A stretch of DNA of 64,000 nucleotides from Caulobacter segnis (GCF_023935105.1 NZ_CP096040.1:4135001-4199000); one strand, 5' to 3'; positions 20,434 to 28,702 are shown, counted from the stretch's first letter. Notes: generated by a model from the letters alone, not told the origin. Program-made: numbers and translations.

Positions 20434-20719
20434 CCGTATGCCTCGTTTTCTTGGGCGCGATTTTCCGGTTAACCACCCGGAAACCATGATGCCCCATTGT
20501 AGTCAGGCGATTCGAGAGGGAACATTCCCCAAGCGGGAATCATTCTTCTCTCGTTCGGGTCGGGGGCGACCTTACGCCATCGGCCCACCCGCTGACGAAG
20601 ACGAGGTGTCGCTCTTGGCGTTCAGGCGTACAGCACCGCCCTCCCCAAGCTCTCAAGGGGGAAGCTCTCCGGAGCCGCCCCGCGCACGCGACTTCGTTGT
20701 GTCAATCCAGCTCACCGAC
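20434..20719 (+). other. Structured untranslated leader or small RNA region upstream of phoH
   Basis: No coding frame is supported here. On the plus strand it can form a nested hairpin, CGAGAG (20513-20518) with CTCTCG (20548-20553) enclosing ATTCCC (20524-20529) with GGGAAT (20535-20540), followed by GGTCG/CGACC (20558-20562 and 20567-20571). The stretch ends in a strong intrinsic terminator at 20720. Because there is no plus-strand gene upstream, the terminated transcript must be either a leader of phoH or an independent small RNA. I looked for tmRNA, SRP RNA and RNase P RNA signatures and did not find them. Confidence 0.5.
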
Positions 20720-20751
20720 AAGGACGACGCCTTTTGGCCTCGTCCTTTTTT
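20720..20751 (+). terminator. Intrinsic terminator 22 bp ahead of phoH
   Basis: AAGGACGA (20720-20727) pairs with TCGTCCTT (20740-20747). Inside, GCC (20729-20731) pairs with GGC (20736-20738) around a TTTT loop after one C-C mismatch, and a run of T follows (to 20751). Its position directly before a start codon, rather than behind a gene, suggests conditional termination of the phoH message or the end of a small RNA. Confidence 0.8.
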
Positions 20752-20772
20752 CATGCCCGAATGGAGGCTTTG

Positions 20773-21564
20773 ATGACCAAGCGAGCCCTGAAGCGGATGG
20801 CGCGCGAAGGCGCGTACGAGACCGGCCACTACGGTGATGACGCCAAGGTGCGTCGCCTGCCGATCGATGTTCGCGACCGGGGAAACAGCTGGAACCCGCT
20901 GGGCCACGATGGAGCGCCAAGCAATCCGGAGCGTGATCAGAGCTACCTCAAGACGATAAAACCGAAATCGCCAGGCCAGGCCCAGTTGATGGAAGCCATC
21001 GACGAGAAGAACCTGGTCATGGCCCTGGGTCCGGCCGGCACCGGCAAGACCTACATCGCCATCTCCAAGGCCGTGGAGGCGCTGGAGGCCGGTCGCGTCA
21101 GCCGCATCGTGCTGTCGCGCCCCGCGGTCGAGGCCGGGGAATCGATCGGCTACCTGCCGGGCGACATGGAGGACAAGCTGGCGCCGTATCTGCGCCCGCT
21201 CTACGACGCCCTGACCGATCGCCTGTCGGTCAAGCGCATGCGGGCCCTGATGGCCGAAGGCGCCATCGAGATCGCCCCGGTCGGCTTCATGCGCGGCCGG
21301 ACCCTGAACAACGCCTTCGTGGTGATCGACGAGGCCCAGAACTGCACCTACATGCAGCTGAAGATGCTGCTGACCCGCCTGGGCTGGCACTCGACCATGG
21401 TCGTCACCGGCGACCCGAACCAGTCGGACCTGCTGCCGGGCATCTCGGGCCTGGCCGACGTCGCCGCCCGGTTCGAGGAGGTCGCCAACATCGCCGTCGT
21501 CCGCCTGGCCGACCGCGACATCGTCCGCCACCCGCTGGTCGCGGAGATGCTGGGCGTGCTGTAA
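20773..21564 (+). CDS. PhoH family ATPase
   Basis: The 263-residue protein is a PhoH-type P-loop ATPase with Walker A GPAGTGKT and Walker B FVVIDEAQN, the latter followed by the usual TGDPNQSD sensor. The family is linked to RNA metabolism and phosphate or stress responses; the miaB-linked paralogue is elsewhere, so this is the stand-alone version. A start at 20773 is set by GGAGG at 20763-20767; an in-frame upstream start at 20734 would lie inside the terminator stem and is unlikely. It has its own terminator downstream. Confidence 0.9.
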   Translation: MTKRALKRMAREGAYETGHYGDDAKVRRLPIDVRDRGNSWNPLGHDGAPSNPERDQSYLKTIKPKSPGQAQLMEAIDEKNLVMALGPAGTGKTYIAISKAVEALEAGRVSRIVLSRPAVEAGESIGYLPGDMEDKLAPYLRPLYDALTDRLSVKRMRALMAEGAIEIAPVGFMRGRTLNNAFVVIDEAQNCTYMQLKMLLTRLGWHSTMVVTGDPNQSDLLPGISGLADVAARFEEVANIAVVRLADRDIVRHPLVAEMLGVL

Positions 21565-21602
21565 TTTGGTAACAGCGGTTTGAACTGAAGACTTGAGTTT
21601 GG

Positions 21603-21644
21603 GGCGGTCGGATGTGCAAGGTCCGACCGCCTTAATACTTTTTT
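21603..21644 (+). terminator. Intrinsic terminator of phoH
   Basis: GGCGGTCGGA (21603-21612) pairs perfectly with TCCGACCGCC (21622-21631) around a 9-nt loop and is followed by TTAATACTTTTTT. It lies 38 bp after the phoH stop and just ahead of the OPT transporter. Confidence 0.93.
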
Positions 21645-21654
21645 GGACACGTTC

Positions 21655-23643
21655 ATGGCCGACCTATCCGCGCCGCGCACGGAATTGACCCTCAGGGGCA
21701 TCCTCCTCGGCGTCGCCATCACCCTCGTCTTCACCGCCGCCCAGGTCTATCTGGGCCTCAAGGTCGGCCTGACCTTCGCCACCTCGATCCCCGCCGCCGT
21801 CATCTCGATGGCCCTGCTGCGGGCGTTCAAGACCTCGACCATCCAGGAAAACAACATCGTCCAGACGATCGCCTCGGCGGCGGGGACGCTGTCGTCGGTG
21901 ATCTTCGTCCTGCCGGGCCTGCTGATGATTGGCTGGTGGTCGAACGTGCCGTTCTTGCCCACCTTCGGCGCCTGCGCCGTCGGCGGCATCCTGGGCGTGA
22001 TGTACACCATCCCCCTGCGCCGGGCCCTGGTGACCAACTCCAACCTGCCCTACCCCGAAGGCGTCGCCGCCGCCGAGGTGCTGAAGGTCGGCACCGGCTC
22101 GCGCGAGGGCGCTGCCGAGGGCAAGGCGGGCCTAGCCGCCGTCAGCATGGGCGCGATCGCCTCGGCCCTGTTCGGCGCCCTGGCCGCCGCCAAGCTGTTC
22201 GCCGCCGAGGTCGCGGGCTACTTCAAATTCAAGGCTGGCGCCGGCGCGTCGGGCCTGGGCGCCTCAAGCTCGCTGGCCCTGATGGGCGCGGGTCATCTGA
22301 TGGGCATCACCGTCGGCGTCGCCATGTTCGCCGGCCTGTTCATCGCCTGGGCCATTCTGGTGCCGATCCTCACGCTCGCCACTCCGATGCCGGACGCCGA
22401 CGCGGCCACCCACGCCCTGACCGTCTGGAAGACCCAGGTGCGCTTCCTGGGCGCGGGCGTCATCGGCGCGGCCGCCATCTGGACCCTGGCCAAGCTGGTC
22501 GCCCCTATCATCGCCGGCCTGAAGTCGGCGCTGGAAGCCGCCAAGGCCCGCAAGAGCGGCGGCGGCGAACTACCCCGCGTCGAGCAGGACATCCCGATCG
22601 GCATCGTCGGCATCGTCTCGCTGATCCTGATGGCCCCGGCCGGTTGGTTCCTGGCCCACTTCCTGGCCGGCGGCCCGATCGTCAGCCTGACCGCCCCGCT
22701 GGTCGCCATCGGCATCGGCTATCTGATCGTCGCCGGCCTGCTGGCCGCCGCCGTCTGCGGCTACATGGCCGGCCTGATCGGCTCGTCCAACAGCCCGGTC
22801 TCCGGCATCGCCATCCTGACCGTGCTGGGCGCCTCGCTGATGGTCGGCGTGGTCGGCCGCGGCGTGGTCGGCCCCGACGTCACCAAGGCCCTGGTCGCCT
22901 TCGCCCTCTACGCCACCACCTGCGTCCTGGCCGTGGCCGTGGTCGCCAACGACAACCTGCAGGACCTGAAGACCGGCCAGCTGGTCGACGCCACCCCGTG
23001 GAAGCAGCAGGTCGGCCTGGTGATCGGCGTCATCTCGGGCGCTGTGGTCATCCCGTTCGTGCTGGAACTGCTGAACCGTTCGAACGGCTTCGCCGGCGCG
23101 CCGAACCTGCAGGCCATCTCGGACCAGCCTCTGGCCGCGCCGCAAGCGACGCTGATCTCGACCCTGGCCAAGGGCGTGCTGGGCGGTGACCTGAACTGGA
23201 CCCTGCTGGGCGTCGGCGCCCTGATCGGCCTGGCCCTGGTCGCCGTCGACACCATCCTGCGCAAGACCAGCAACGACCGCTATAGCCTGCCGCCGCTGGG
23301 CGTGGGCTTGGCCATCTACCTGCCCAGTTCCGTCACGGCCCCGGTCGTGGTCGGCGCCGTGGCCGGCTGGTTGTTCGAGAAGATCGTCGCCAAAGACCGC
23401 GCGGCCGAGCCGGCCAAGCGCCTGGGCGTGCTGATCGCCTCGGGCTTCATCGTCGGCGAGAGCCTGTTCAACGTGGCCCTGGCCCTGCTGATCGTCACCA
23501 CCAACAAGGGCGAGCCCTTGGCCCTGCCCTTCGCGCCGCCCGAGCACGTCGGCATGATCCTGTCGCTGATCGCCGCCGCCATCGTGGTGGTCGGCCTCTA
23601 CCGCTGGGCCCGCAAGGCCGGGGCGAAGGCGCTGGAGGCGTAA
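21655..23643 (+). CDS. OPT family oligopeptide transporter
   Basis: This 662-residue integral membrane protein has about fifteen hydrophobic segments and OPT-family landmarks, such as KVGLTFATSIPAAVISMALL near the N-terminus and the conserved NNIVQTIASAAG (NxxQTxAS) stretch. OPT proteins import oligopeptides or metal chelates; the bacterial branch is poorly characterised. The ATG at 21655 is preferred to the TTG at 21643, which lies against the T tract of the phoH terminator. GST follows 6 bp after its stop, probably in the same transcript. Confidence 0.9.
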   Translation: MADLSAPRTELTLRGILLGVAITLVFTAAQVYLGLKVGLTFATSIPAAVISMALLRAFKTSTIQENNIVQTIASAAGTLSSVIFVLPGLLMIGWWSNVPFLPTFGACAVGGILGVMYTIPLRRALVTNSNLPYPEGVAAAEVLKVGTGSREGAAEGKAGLAAVSMGAIASALFGALAAAKLFAAEVAGYFKFKAGAGASGLGASSSLALMGAGHLMGITVGVAMFAGLFIAWAILVPILTLATPMPDADAATHALTVWKTQVRFLGAGVIGAAAIWTLAKLVAPIIAGLKSALEAAKARKSGGGELPRVEQDIPIGIVGIVSLILMAPAGWFLAHFLAGGPIVSLTAPLVAIGIGYLIVAGLLAAAVCGYMAGLIGSSNSPVSGIAILTVLGASLMVGVVGRGVVGPDVTKALVAFALYATTCVLAVAVVANDNLQDLKTGQLVDATPWKQQVGLVIGVISGAVVIPFVLELLNRSNGFAGAPNLQAISDQPLAAPQATLISTLAKGVLGGDLNWTLLGVGALIGLALVAVDTILRKTSNDRYSLPPLGVGLAIYLPSSVTAPVVVGAVAGWLFEKIVAKDRAAEPAKRLGVLIASGFIVGESLFNVALALLIVTTNKGEPLALPFAPPEHVGMILSLIAAAIVVVGLYRWARKAGAKALEA

Positions 23644-23649
23644 AAGGCG

Positions 23650-24297
23650 ATGTTGAAGGTCTGGGGTCGCCGCTCCGCCTTCAACGTCCAGAAGGTGTTG
23701 TGGCTGGTGGGGGAGCTTGGCCTTCCCCACCAGCACATTCCCGCCGGCGGCGATCACGGCGGCCTCGACGATCCCGACTTTCTGGCCATGAACCCGCACG
23801 GACGGGTCCCGGTCATCGACGACGACGGCGTGGTCGTCTGGGAATCCCACGCCATCCTCCGCTATCTGGCCGCGCGACATGGCGGCCCCGCCTGGTGGCC
23901 CGAAGCCGCAGCCGATCGCGCCGAGGCCGATGGCTGGATGGACTGGGCCCAGACCAGCCTGCAGCGCGATTTCCTCAGCGGCGTCTTCTGGAGCTGGTAC
24001 CGCACGCCGCCCGAGCGACGCGACAATCAAGCCATCGAGATCGCCCTCGCCGCCTGCGCTCGTCACTTTCGATTGCTCGACAGGGTGCTGACCGACCGGC
24101 CGTTCCTGGGCGGCGACGCGCTTGGCCTGGCCGACATCCCAGCTGGCGCGCACCTCTATCGCTATTTCGAACTCGAGATTGACCGACCAGCGACGCCGAA
24201 TGTCGAGGCTTGGTATGCGCGGCTGTACGAGCGCCGAGCCTATCAGGAGGCCATCATGGTTCCGTTCGGGGAGATGAAGGGCCGGTTGGCGTATTAG
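23650..24297 (+). CDS. Glutathione S-transferase family protein
   Basis: The 215-residue protein has an N-terminal thioredoxin-fold domain (1-80, with NPHGRVPVIDDDG and the gamma-Glu-binding ESHAILRYLA) and a C-terminal helical domain (95-205, with PFLGGDALGLADI). It resembles the theta/DCMDH-like bacterial GSTs. The substrate is unknown. It begins 6 bp after the OPT transporter stop; a link between a peptide/chelate importer and glutathione chemistry is possible but speculative. Downstream lies a REP-like repeat. Confidence 0.9.
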   Translation: MLKVWGRRSAFNVQKVLWLVGELGLPHQHIPAGGDHGGLDDPDFLAMNPHGRVPVIDDDGVVVWESHAILRYLAARHGGPAWWPEAAADRAEADGWMDWAQTSLQRDFLSGVFWSWYRTPPERRDNQAIEIALAACARHFRLLDRVLTDRPFLGGDALGLADIPAGAHLYRYFELEIDRPATPNVEAWYARLYERRAYQEAIMVPFGEMKGRLAY

Positions 24298-24432
24298 CGC
24301 CCCCTCCGTCTCGCCGCGTATTCGCGGCGATCCACCTCCCCCGCAGGCGGGGGAGGATGAGCGGCTTCCTCCTCACCCGTGAAACGGGGGGAGGTGGCGC
24401 GATGCGGATACGCATCGCGACGGAGGGGGCGC
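24297..24432. repeat. REP-like palindromic element between convergent genes
   Basis: The element is bounded by a perfect 14-bp inverted repeat, GCGCCCCCTCCGTC (24297-24310) and GACGGAGGGGGCGC (24419-24432). It contains nested hairpins such as CCTCCCCCGC/GCGGGGGAGG and GCGATGCGG-ATA-CGCATCGC. It exactly fills the gap between the GST and GNAT genes. Such composite palindromes are typical dispersed intergenic repeats of Caulobacter genomes. Confidence 0.75.
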
Positions 24433-24435
24433 TCC

Positions 24436-25122
24436 CTACTCCACCGCCCCCAAAATCGTAAATCGCACCTCGGCCCGCCCGCGATAGCCCAGCGACTCGT
24501 AGAGTCCGATCGCCGTGGCGTTGTCGGCGTAGCTGTGCAGGAAGGCCTTCTCGCCCCGCGCCAGGATCTTGGCCGTCACCTCGCGCAGCAGGCGGGCGGC
24601 GTAGCCCTTGCCCCGGTGATCCGGATGGACGCAGACGCCGCTGGCCTCGGTATAGCCGTCGGGCCGCATCCGCTCGCCGGCCATGGCGACCAGTTGGCCG
24701 TCCACCCGCACGCCGATGAACGCGCCCAGCTGGTGAGTGCGGGCGAAGAACGGGCCGGGCTTGGTCAGGCTGGCGAGGGCCAGCATCTCGGCCGCGTCGG
24801 CGTCATCCAGGACCAGCATGTCGAACCCGACGTCCCAGGCGGGGGCGACGGTCTCGGCGACCATCTGCAGGCACAGGGCGCTGGACAGGATCTCGGTCCC
24901 GGGCGGCGGAGGAGGCGTGAAGGTCTCGACCAAGCCCACCGTCCCCTTGTCGCTAACCAGTTCGCCCAGGGCGGCCAGGCTCTCGGGATTCTGGTCGACC
25001 GTCGCGGCGAAAAGGCCGTAGGCCGGGTCCATCCGCACGGCGCCGCCGTGGCGCAAGGCCAGATGGCCCTGGCGGCCGCCCAGGGTGGCGAAGACGGGAC
25101 GGTCGAGGATGTGGGCGCTCAT
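24436..25122 (-). CDS. GNAT family N-acetyltransferase
   Basis: The C-terminal half of this 228-residue protein is a GNAT domain with the acetyl-CoA motif VHPDHRGKGYAARL and the following LHSYADNATAIGLYESLGYR. The N-terminal ~100 residues form a degenerate second GNAT-like half, as in the FR47-like subgroup. The acceptor substrate cannot be inferred. The ATG at 25122 gives MSAHILDRPV; an upstream in-frame ATG at 25143 would overlap the TetR stop region. It follows the TetR gene by 8 bp on the same strand and may be cotranscribed. Confidence 0.88.
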   Translation of the reverse strand: MSAHILDRPVFATLGGRQGHLALRHGGAVRMDPAYGLFAATVDQNPESLAALGELVSDKGTVGLVETFTPPPPPGTEILSSALCLQMVAETVAPAWDVGFDMLVLDDADAAEMLALASLTKPGPFFARTHQLGAFIGVRVDGQLVAMAGERMRPDGYTEASGVCVHPDHRGKGYAARLLREVTAKILARGEKAFLHSYADNATAIGLYESLGYRGRAEVRFTILGAVE

Positions 25123-25130
25123 CCGCCCAT

Positions 25131-25745
25131 TCAAGCGGGGCAATAGGCCGCGATCAACGCCTTCACGGCGCCGACGGCCGCCTTGGCAGGCTTATCGTCG
25201 CCGTCGAACATCTGGCTGGAGGTGAAGATCCCCTCGATCAGCAGCATCATGGCGTCGCCCATGGCCTTGGGATCACTCGCGCCCATCTCGGCGGCCTTGG
25301 CGTGCAGGCGTTCGCGCAGCTGCTGCTTGTGCGCCTGAGAGACCTGGCGGCCGGCGTGCTGGCGATCGGGATATTCGACCACCGCGTTGGAGAGGTTGCA
25401 GCCGCGATAGTCATCGCCATCCGAACGGTCGGCCAGCCCCTGGAAATAGGCGACCATCTGGGCCTTGGGATCGTCCGGATACAGCGCCTCGGCCGCCTCG
25501 TAACGGTCCCAGAAGCCCGCCTCGACCTCGCGCAGCACGGCGGCCACGAGCTCGTCCTTGGACTTGTAGCTGCGATAGAGGCTGGGCTTGGTGACACCGG
25601 CCTTGGTGACGATCTCGTCGACGCCCACCGCGCGGATGCCCTCGCGATAGAACAGCTCCCGCGCCGTGTCGAAGATGCGCTCGGCGGCGCGCGGACCCGG
25701 GCCGTAGGGCCCCTTCAGAATGTCTTCCGGCGATCGTTCGGACAT
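25131..25745 (-). CDS. TetR/AcrR family regulator
   Basis: The 204-residue protein has a TetR DNA-binding domain (residues 20-65: ARELFYREGIRAVGVDEIV, then AGVTKPSLYRSYKSKDEL) and a helical ligand domain. A single conserved Cys in DDYRGCNLSNAVVEYP lies where several TetR proteins of this clade have a reactive cysteine. It is divergent from the MFS transporter with an 86-bp gap holding two palindromes, the classic arrangement of a repressor controlling an efflux pump and itself. Confidence 0.92.
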   Translation of the reverse strand: MSERSPEDILKGPYGPGPRAAERIFDTARELFYREGIRAVGVDEIVTKAGVTKPSLYRSYKSKDELVAAVLREVEAGFWDRYEAAEALYPDDPKAQMVAYFQGLADRSDGDDYRGCNLSNAVVEYPDRQHAGRQVSQAHKQQLRERLHAKAAEMGASDPKAMGDAMMLLIEGIFTSSQMFDGDDKPAKAAVGAVKALIAAYCPA

Positions 25746-25774
25746 TTTCAGACTTTACGCTTGACGATGTTACT

Positions 25775-25815
25775 TACCGGTACGTATGTAGCCAATCAAG
25801 ACCGTACCGATCGGT
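25775..25815. promoter_or_regulatory. Candidate TetR operators between the divergent TetR and MFS genes
   Basis: Two short palindromes lie in the 86-bp divergent promoter region: TACCGGTA (25775-25782) and ACCGATCGGT (25806-25815). They share the element CGGTACG when the second is read on the other strand, suggesting related half-sites. The position fits binding by the adjacent TetR regulator. Confidence 0.5.
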
Positions 25816-25831
25816 TACATCGCGAGGCCGC

Positions 25832-27115
25832 ATGACGACCGCCAGCCGCCAGACCAGCCGCCGCCCCTTCGGCCAGAACTACGCCTTCGTGGTGGCCGGG
25901 GCGATCTTCCTGGCCCTGCTGGCCGCCGCCGCCCTGCGCGCCGCGCCCGGGGTGCTGATGCTGCCGCTGGAGAAGGCGTTCGGCTGGGATCGGGCCTCGA
26001 TCTCGCTGGCCGCCGCCGTCGGCATCTTCCTCTACGGCCTGACCGGACCCTTCGCCGCGGCGCTGATGAACTCGTTCGGACTGCGTCGGACCGTGACCCT
26101 GGCCTTGCTGCTGATGGCGGCCTCCACGGGCCTGTCGGCCTTCATGAGCGCTTCGTGGCAGTACGTGGCCACCTGGGGCGTGCTGGCGGGCTTTGGCAGC
26201 GGCGCGGTGGCCATGGTGCTGGGGGCGACGGTGGTGAACCGCTGGTTCGTCGCCCGGCGCGGCCTGATGCTGGGCCTGCTGACCGCCTCCACCGCCACCG
26301 GCTCGCTGATCTTCCTGCCCGCCATGGCCTTCATCGCCGAGCACGGCGGCTGGAAGCCGGTCGTCATCACCATCGCGACCGTCTGCCTGGTCCTGGCGCC
26401 GCTGATGTGGCTGCTGATCCCCGAACGCCCCTCTGACGTGGGCCTGAGGCCCTTCGGCGCGCCGGACGACTACGAGCCTCCCGCCCCGATCAACGCCGGC
26501 AGCGCCTTGACCTACGCCTTCGCGGCCCTGGGTCGGGCCGCCAAGACCCGGACCTTCTGGCTGCTGTTCCTGGGCTTCTTCATCTGCGGCCTGACCACCA
26601 ACGGCCTGGTGGGCGTGCACATGATCGCCTTTTGTGGCGACCGGGGCATGCCCGAGGTCAAGGCCGCCGGCCTGCTGGCGCTGATGGGCCTGTTCGACCT
26701 GTTCGGCACGACGGCGTCGGGCTGGCTGACCGACCGCTATGACAGCCGCAAGCTGCTCTTCGTCTACTACGTGCTGCGCGGGCTCTCGCTGATCTACCTG
26801 CCCTTCTCGGACTTCTCGGTGATCAGCCTGTCGGCGTTCGCGGTGTTCTATGGGCTGGACTGGATCGCCACCGTGCCGCCGACGGTGCGCCTGGCCACCG
26901 AGGCGTTCGGGGACCGCGACGGGCCCATCGTGTTCGGCTGGATCGCGGCCGGCCACCAGCTGGGCGCGGCCACGGCGGCCATCGGGGCGGGCGTCATCCG
27001 CGCCACGCAAGGCCAGTACGTCGAGGCGTTCATCATCGCCGGGACCGCGGGTCTGGTCGCCGGCGTCGCCTCGCTGATGATCCGCCGCGCGGTCCCCAGG
27101 CCAGCGATGGCCTGA
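25832..27115 (+). CDS. MFS transporter
   Basis: The 427-residue protein has twelve hydrophobic segments and the MFS loop motif between helices 2 and 3 (ALMNSFGLRRTVTL). A second copy appears in the C-terminal half (GWLTDRYDSRKLLF). It fits the MFS_1 family; the clade that includes monocarboxylate/oxalate-like permeases is likely, but drug export is equally possible given the divergent TetR regulator. The ATG at 25832 starts just after the second palindrome of the shared promoter. Confidence 0.9.
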   Translation: MTTASRQTSRRPFGQNYAFVVAGAIFLALLAAAALRAAPGVLMLPLEKAFGWDRASISLAAAVGIFLYGLTGPFAAALMNSFGLRRTVTLALLLMAASTGLSAFMSASWQYVATWGVLAGFGSGAVAMVLGATVVNRWFVARRGLMLGLLTASTATGSLIFLPAMAFIAEHGGWKPVVITIATVCLVLAPLMWLLIPERPSDVGLRPFGAPDDYEPPAPINAGSALTYAFAALGRAAKTRTFWLLFLGFFICGLTTNGLVGVHMIAFCGDRGMPEVKAAGLLALMGLFDLFGTTASGWLTDRYDSRKLLFVYYVLRGLSLIYLPFSDFSVISLSAFAVFYGLDWIATVPPTVRLATEAFGDRDGPIVFGWIAAGHQLGAATAAIGAGVIRATQGQYVEAFIIAGTAGLVAGVASLMIRRAVPRPAMA

Positions 27116-27138
27116 GGCGCGCGACGATCAAGCGGAGC

Positions 27139-27345
27139 CTAGTCCAGGTCTTCGCCGAGGATGGCCATCTCGAACATGAACGAGCCGTCCTCGTCCTCGT
27201 CCTGGAAGACCACGCCGATGAACTCACCAGCCACCTCGACCTCGGCCGAGTCCTTCTGCTTGGGACGCGGCTTCACGGCGATGTGCGGGTTGCCGAAGGT
27301 GCGCTTCAGGTGCTTTTCGAGCTTGGCGACGGTCGTGGCGTCCAC
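27139..27345 (-). CDS. DUF3126 family small protein
   Basis: This 68-residue acidic-tailed protein matches DUF3126, a small family confined to alphaproteobacteria. It has a helical start (MDATTVAKLEKHLKRTFGN), then a beta-rich part with EVEVAGEFIGVVFQDEDEDG. Function is unknown. It is monocistronic and convergent with the MFS gene. Confidence 0.88.
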   Translation of the reverse strand: MDATTVAKLEKHLKRTFGNPHIAVKPRPKQKDSAEVEVAGEFIGVVFQDEDEDGSFMFEMAILGEDLD

Positions 27346-27396
27346 GGGGGGCCTCTTTCTCAGCTGAGCGCCCGGGAGCGCCTTGTTCGCGCGAAA

Positions 27397-28329
27397 CTAG
27401 CGTCCGGGGCGAGAGTCGCAAGCAGGTTCCGGCGGATGAGGTGTGGACGCCCCTTCTTGCAGCAGCCAGTCGCGGAAAAGGACAGCCGCTTTCGTGGCGC
27501 CGTCGCGCGGCGTCAGGGCCACGATCAGGGTCTGTCCAAGGGCAAAGCCCAGGGGCGCCACCAGCCGCCCGCTGGCTAGGTCGCGCTGCACGAAGGCCCA
27601 CGGACCGACCGCGACGCCCAGGCCGGCGGCGGCGGCTTCCAGCATGTAGAAATAATGGTCGAACTCCTGCTCGCTGACCGCCGGCGGCAAGCTTTCGGCG
27701 CCGCTGTCCTGCACCCAGTCGGACCAGCTCTGCGCATAGGTGCGGGTCAGCAGCCGCGGCAGGCCGCAGATGCGATCGAACGTCGCCGGCCCGGCCGCGG
27801 CCAGTTCCGGCGCCATCACCGGCCCGTGGAAGTGGCGCAGGAACGGCGCGGCGATCGAGTCCGAATAGTCAGGCTCGCCGGCGCGGCGCATGCGGATGGC
27901 CAGGTCGATCCCGTCGTCCTTGAAGTCGAAGGGCCCGTTGGACTCGGCCACTCGCACTGGGATGTCAGGATAGGCGGCCTGGAAGTTCGGCAGCCGCGGG
28001 ATCAGCCACTTCATGGCGAAGGTCGGCAGGCACGAGACGACCAACGGCCGAGGACCGGCCTGGACGGGACGCGGCACCGCCGCCTCGATCTGGTCGAAGG
28101 CCGGCGACAGGGCCTGGGCCAGCTTCAGGCCGGCCTCGGTCATGCGAAGGCGCGAGCGCGGCCCTTCGGTCAGGGCCACGCCCAGATGCTCCTCCAGCTG
28201 GCGGATCTGGCGGCTGACGGCGCCGTGGGTCACGCACAGCTCATCGGCGGCGAGCGTCATGCGCCCGTGCCGGCCGAACGCCTCGAAGGCGCGCAGGGCG
28301 TTGAGCGACGGCAGGTGGCGGCGGGCCAT
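27397..28329 (-). CDS. LysR family regulator, GcvA-like
   Basis: The N-terminal helix-turn-helix (residues 3-65: MARRHLPSLNALRAFEAFG, then CVTHGAVSRQIRQLEEHLG) and the type-2 periplasmic-binding effector domain (90-300) define a LysR regulator of the GcvA/beta-lactamase-regulator clade. The ATG at 28329 is preferred to 28344 because it fits the family start. LysR proteins normally control a divergent gene; here the only candidate is the 57-residue membrane ORF at 28403. Confidence 0.92.
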   Translation of the reverse strand: MARRHLPSLNALRAFEAFGRHGRMTLAADELCVTHGAVSRQIRQLEEHLGVALTEGPRSRLRMTEAGLKLAQALSPAFDQIEAAVPRPVQAGPRPLVVSCLPTFAMKWLIPRLPNFQAAYPDIPVRVAESNGPFDFKDDGIDLAIRMRRAGEPDYSDSIAAPFLRHFHGPVMAPELAAAGPATFDRICGLPRLLTRTYAQSWSDWVQDSGAESLPPAVSEQEFDHYFYMLEAAAAGLGVAVGPWAFVQRDLASGRLVAPLGFALGQTLIVALTPRDGATKAAVLFRDWLLQEGASTPHPPEPACDSRPGR

Positions 28330-28402
28330 GTGAAGAAATCTCACAGAAGGCCGACCGATAAGTCGTTATTCCGAGCGGCGCAACCGGGGGATAGTCGCGC
28401 GC

Positions 28403-28576
28403 ATGCCGCTTCCCGCTCCTCGCTCCGACGGCCAGAAGGTCACCCTGCCCCAGGTCCTGGCGCTGATGGCGATCTGGACCGCCGTCATCTACGGGCTGAC
28501 CGCCAAACGGCCGCCGGATGTCGAGCAAATCTCACTGAAGAGCAGAACCCCCGCCTGCGCCCCCAACGAAGGCTAG
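28403..28576 (+). CDS. Possible small single-pass membrane protein (57 aa)
   Basis: An ATG-started frame of 57 codons encodes a charged N-terminus, one hydrophobic segment (VLALMAIWTAVIYGLTA) and a Pro/Lys-rich tail. It begins 73 bp from the LysR start on the opposite strand, and a perfect 12-bp hairpin follows its stop by 14 bp. The upstream GGGGGATAG could serve as a ribosome binding site. I do not recognise the sequence. The divergent arrangement makes it a candidate LysR target, but with this size chance is a real alternative. Confidence 0.4.
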   Translation: MPLPAPRSDGQKVTLPQVLALMAIWTAVIYGLTAKRPPDVEQISLKSRTPACAPNEG

Positions 28577-28590
28577 GCTCCAGATAAGGT

Positions 28591-28625
28591 TTGGGCCCCG
28601 GCGGCGTCTCGCGGCCGGGGCCCAA
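28591..28625. terminator. Perfect hairpin after the small ORF
   Basis: TTGGGCCCCGGC (28591-28602) pairs with GCCGGGGCCCAA (28614-28625), 12 bp with an 11-nt loop and no T tract. It could end either the small plus-strand ORF or, reading leftward, the glutaminyl cyclase transcript that stops at 28703. Nothing else is seen in the 28577-28702 gap. Confidence 0.5.
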
Positions 28626-28702
28626 GGTCCGCCCACTAGGTCGGGGGGGCGTAGAGGGGCGGACGTGAGGTAAACGCCAGCCCCCGAACGTGGTTCCGCC
28701 AC

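Noticed and set aside
20488-20720. tmRNA, SRP RNA or RNase P RNA in the phoH leader
   Set aside because: No tag-peptide sequence, T-loop GTTCGA with acceptor pairing, or conserved SRP/RNase P cores could be found, so the region is described only as a structured leader.
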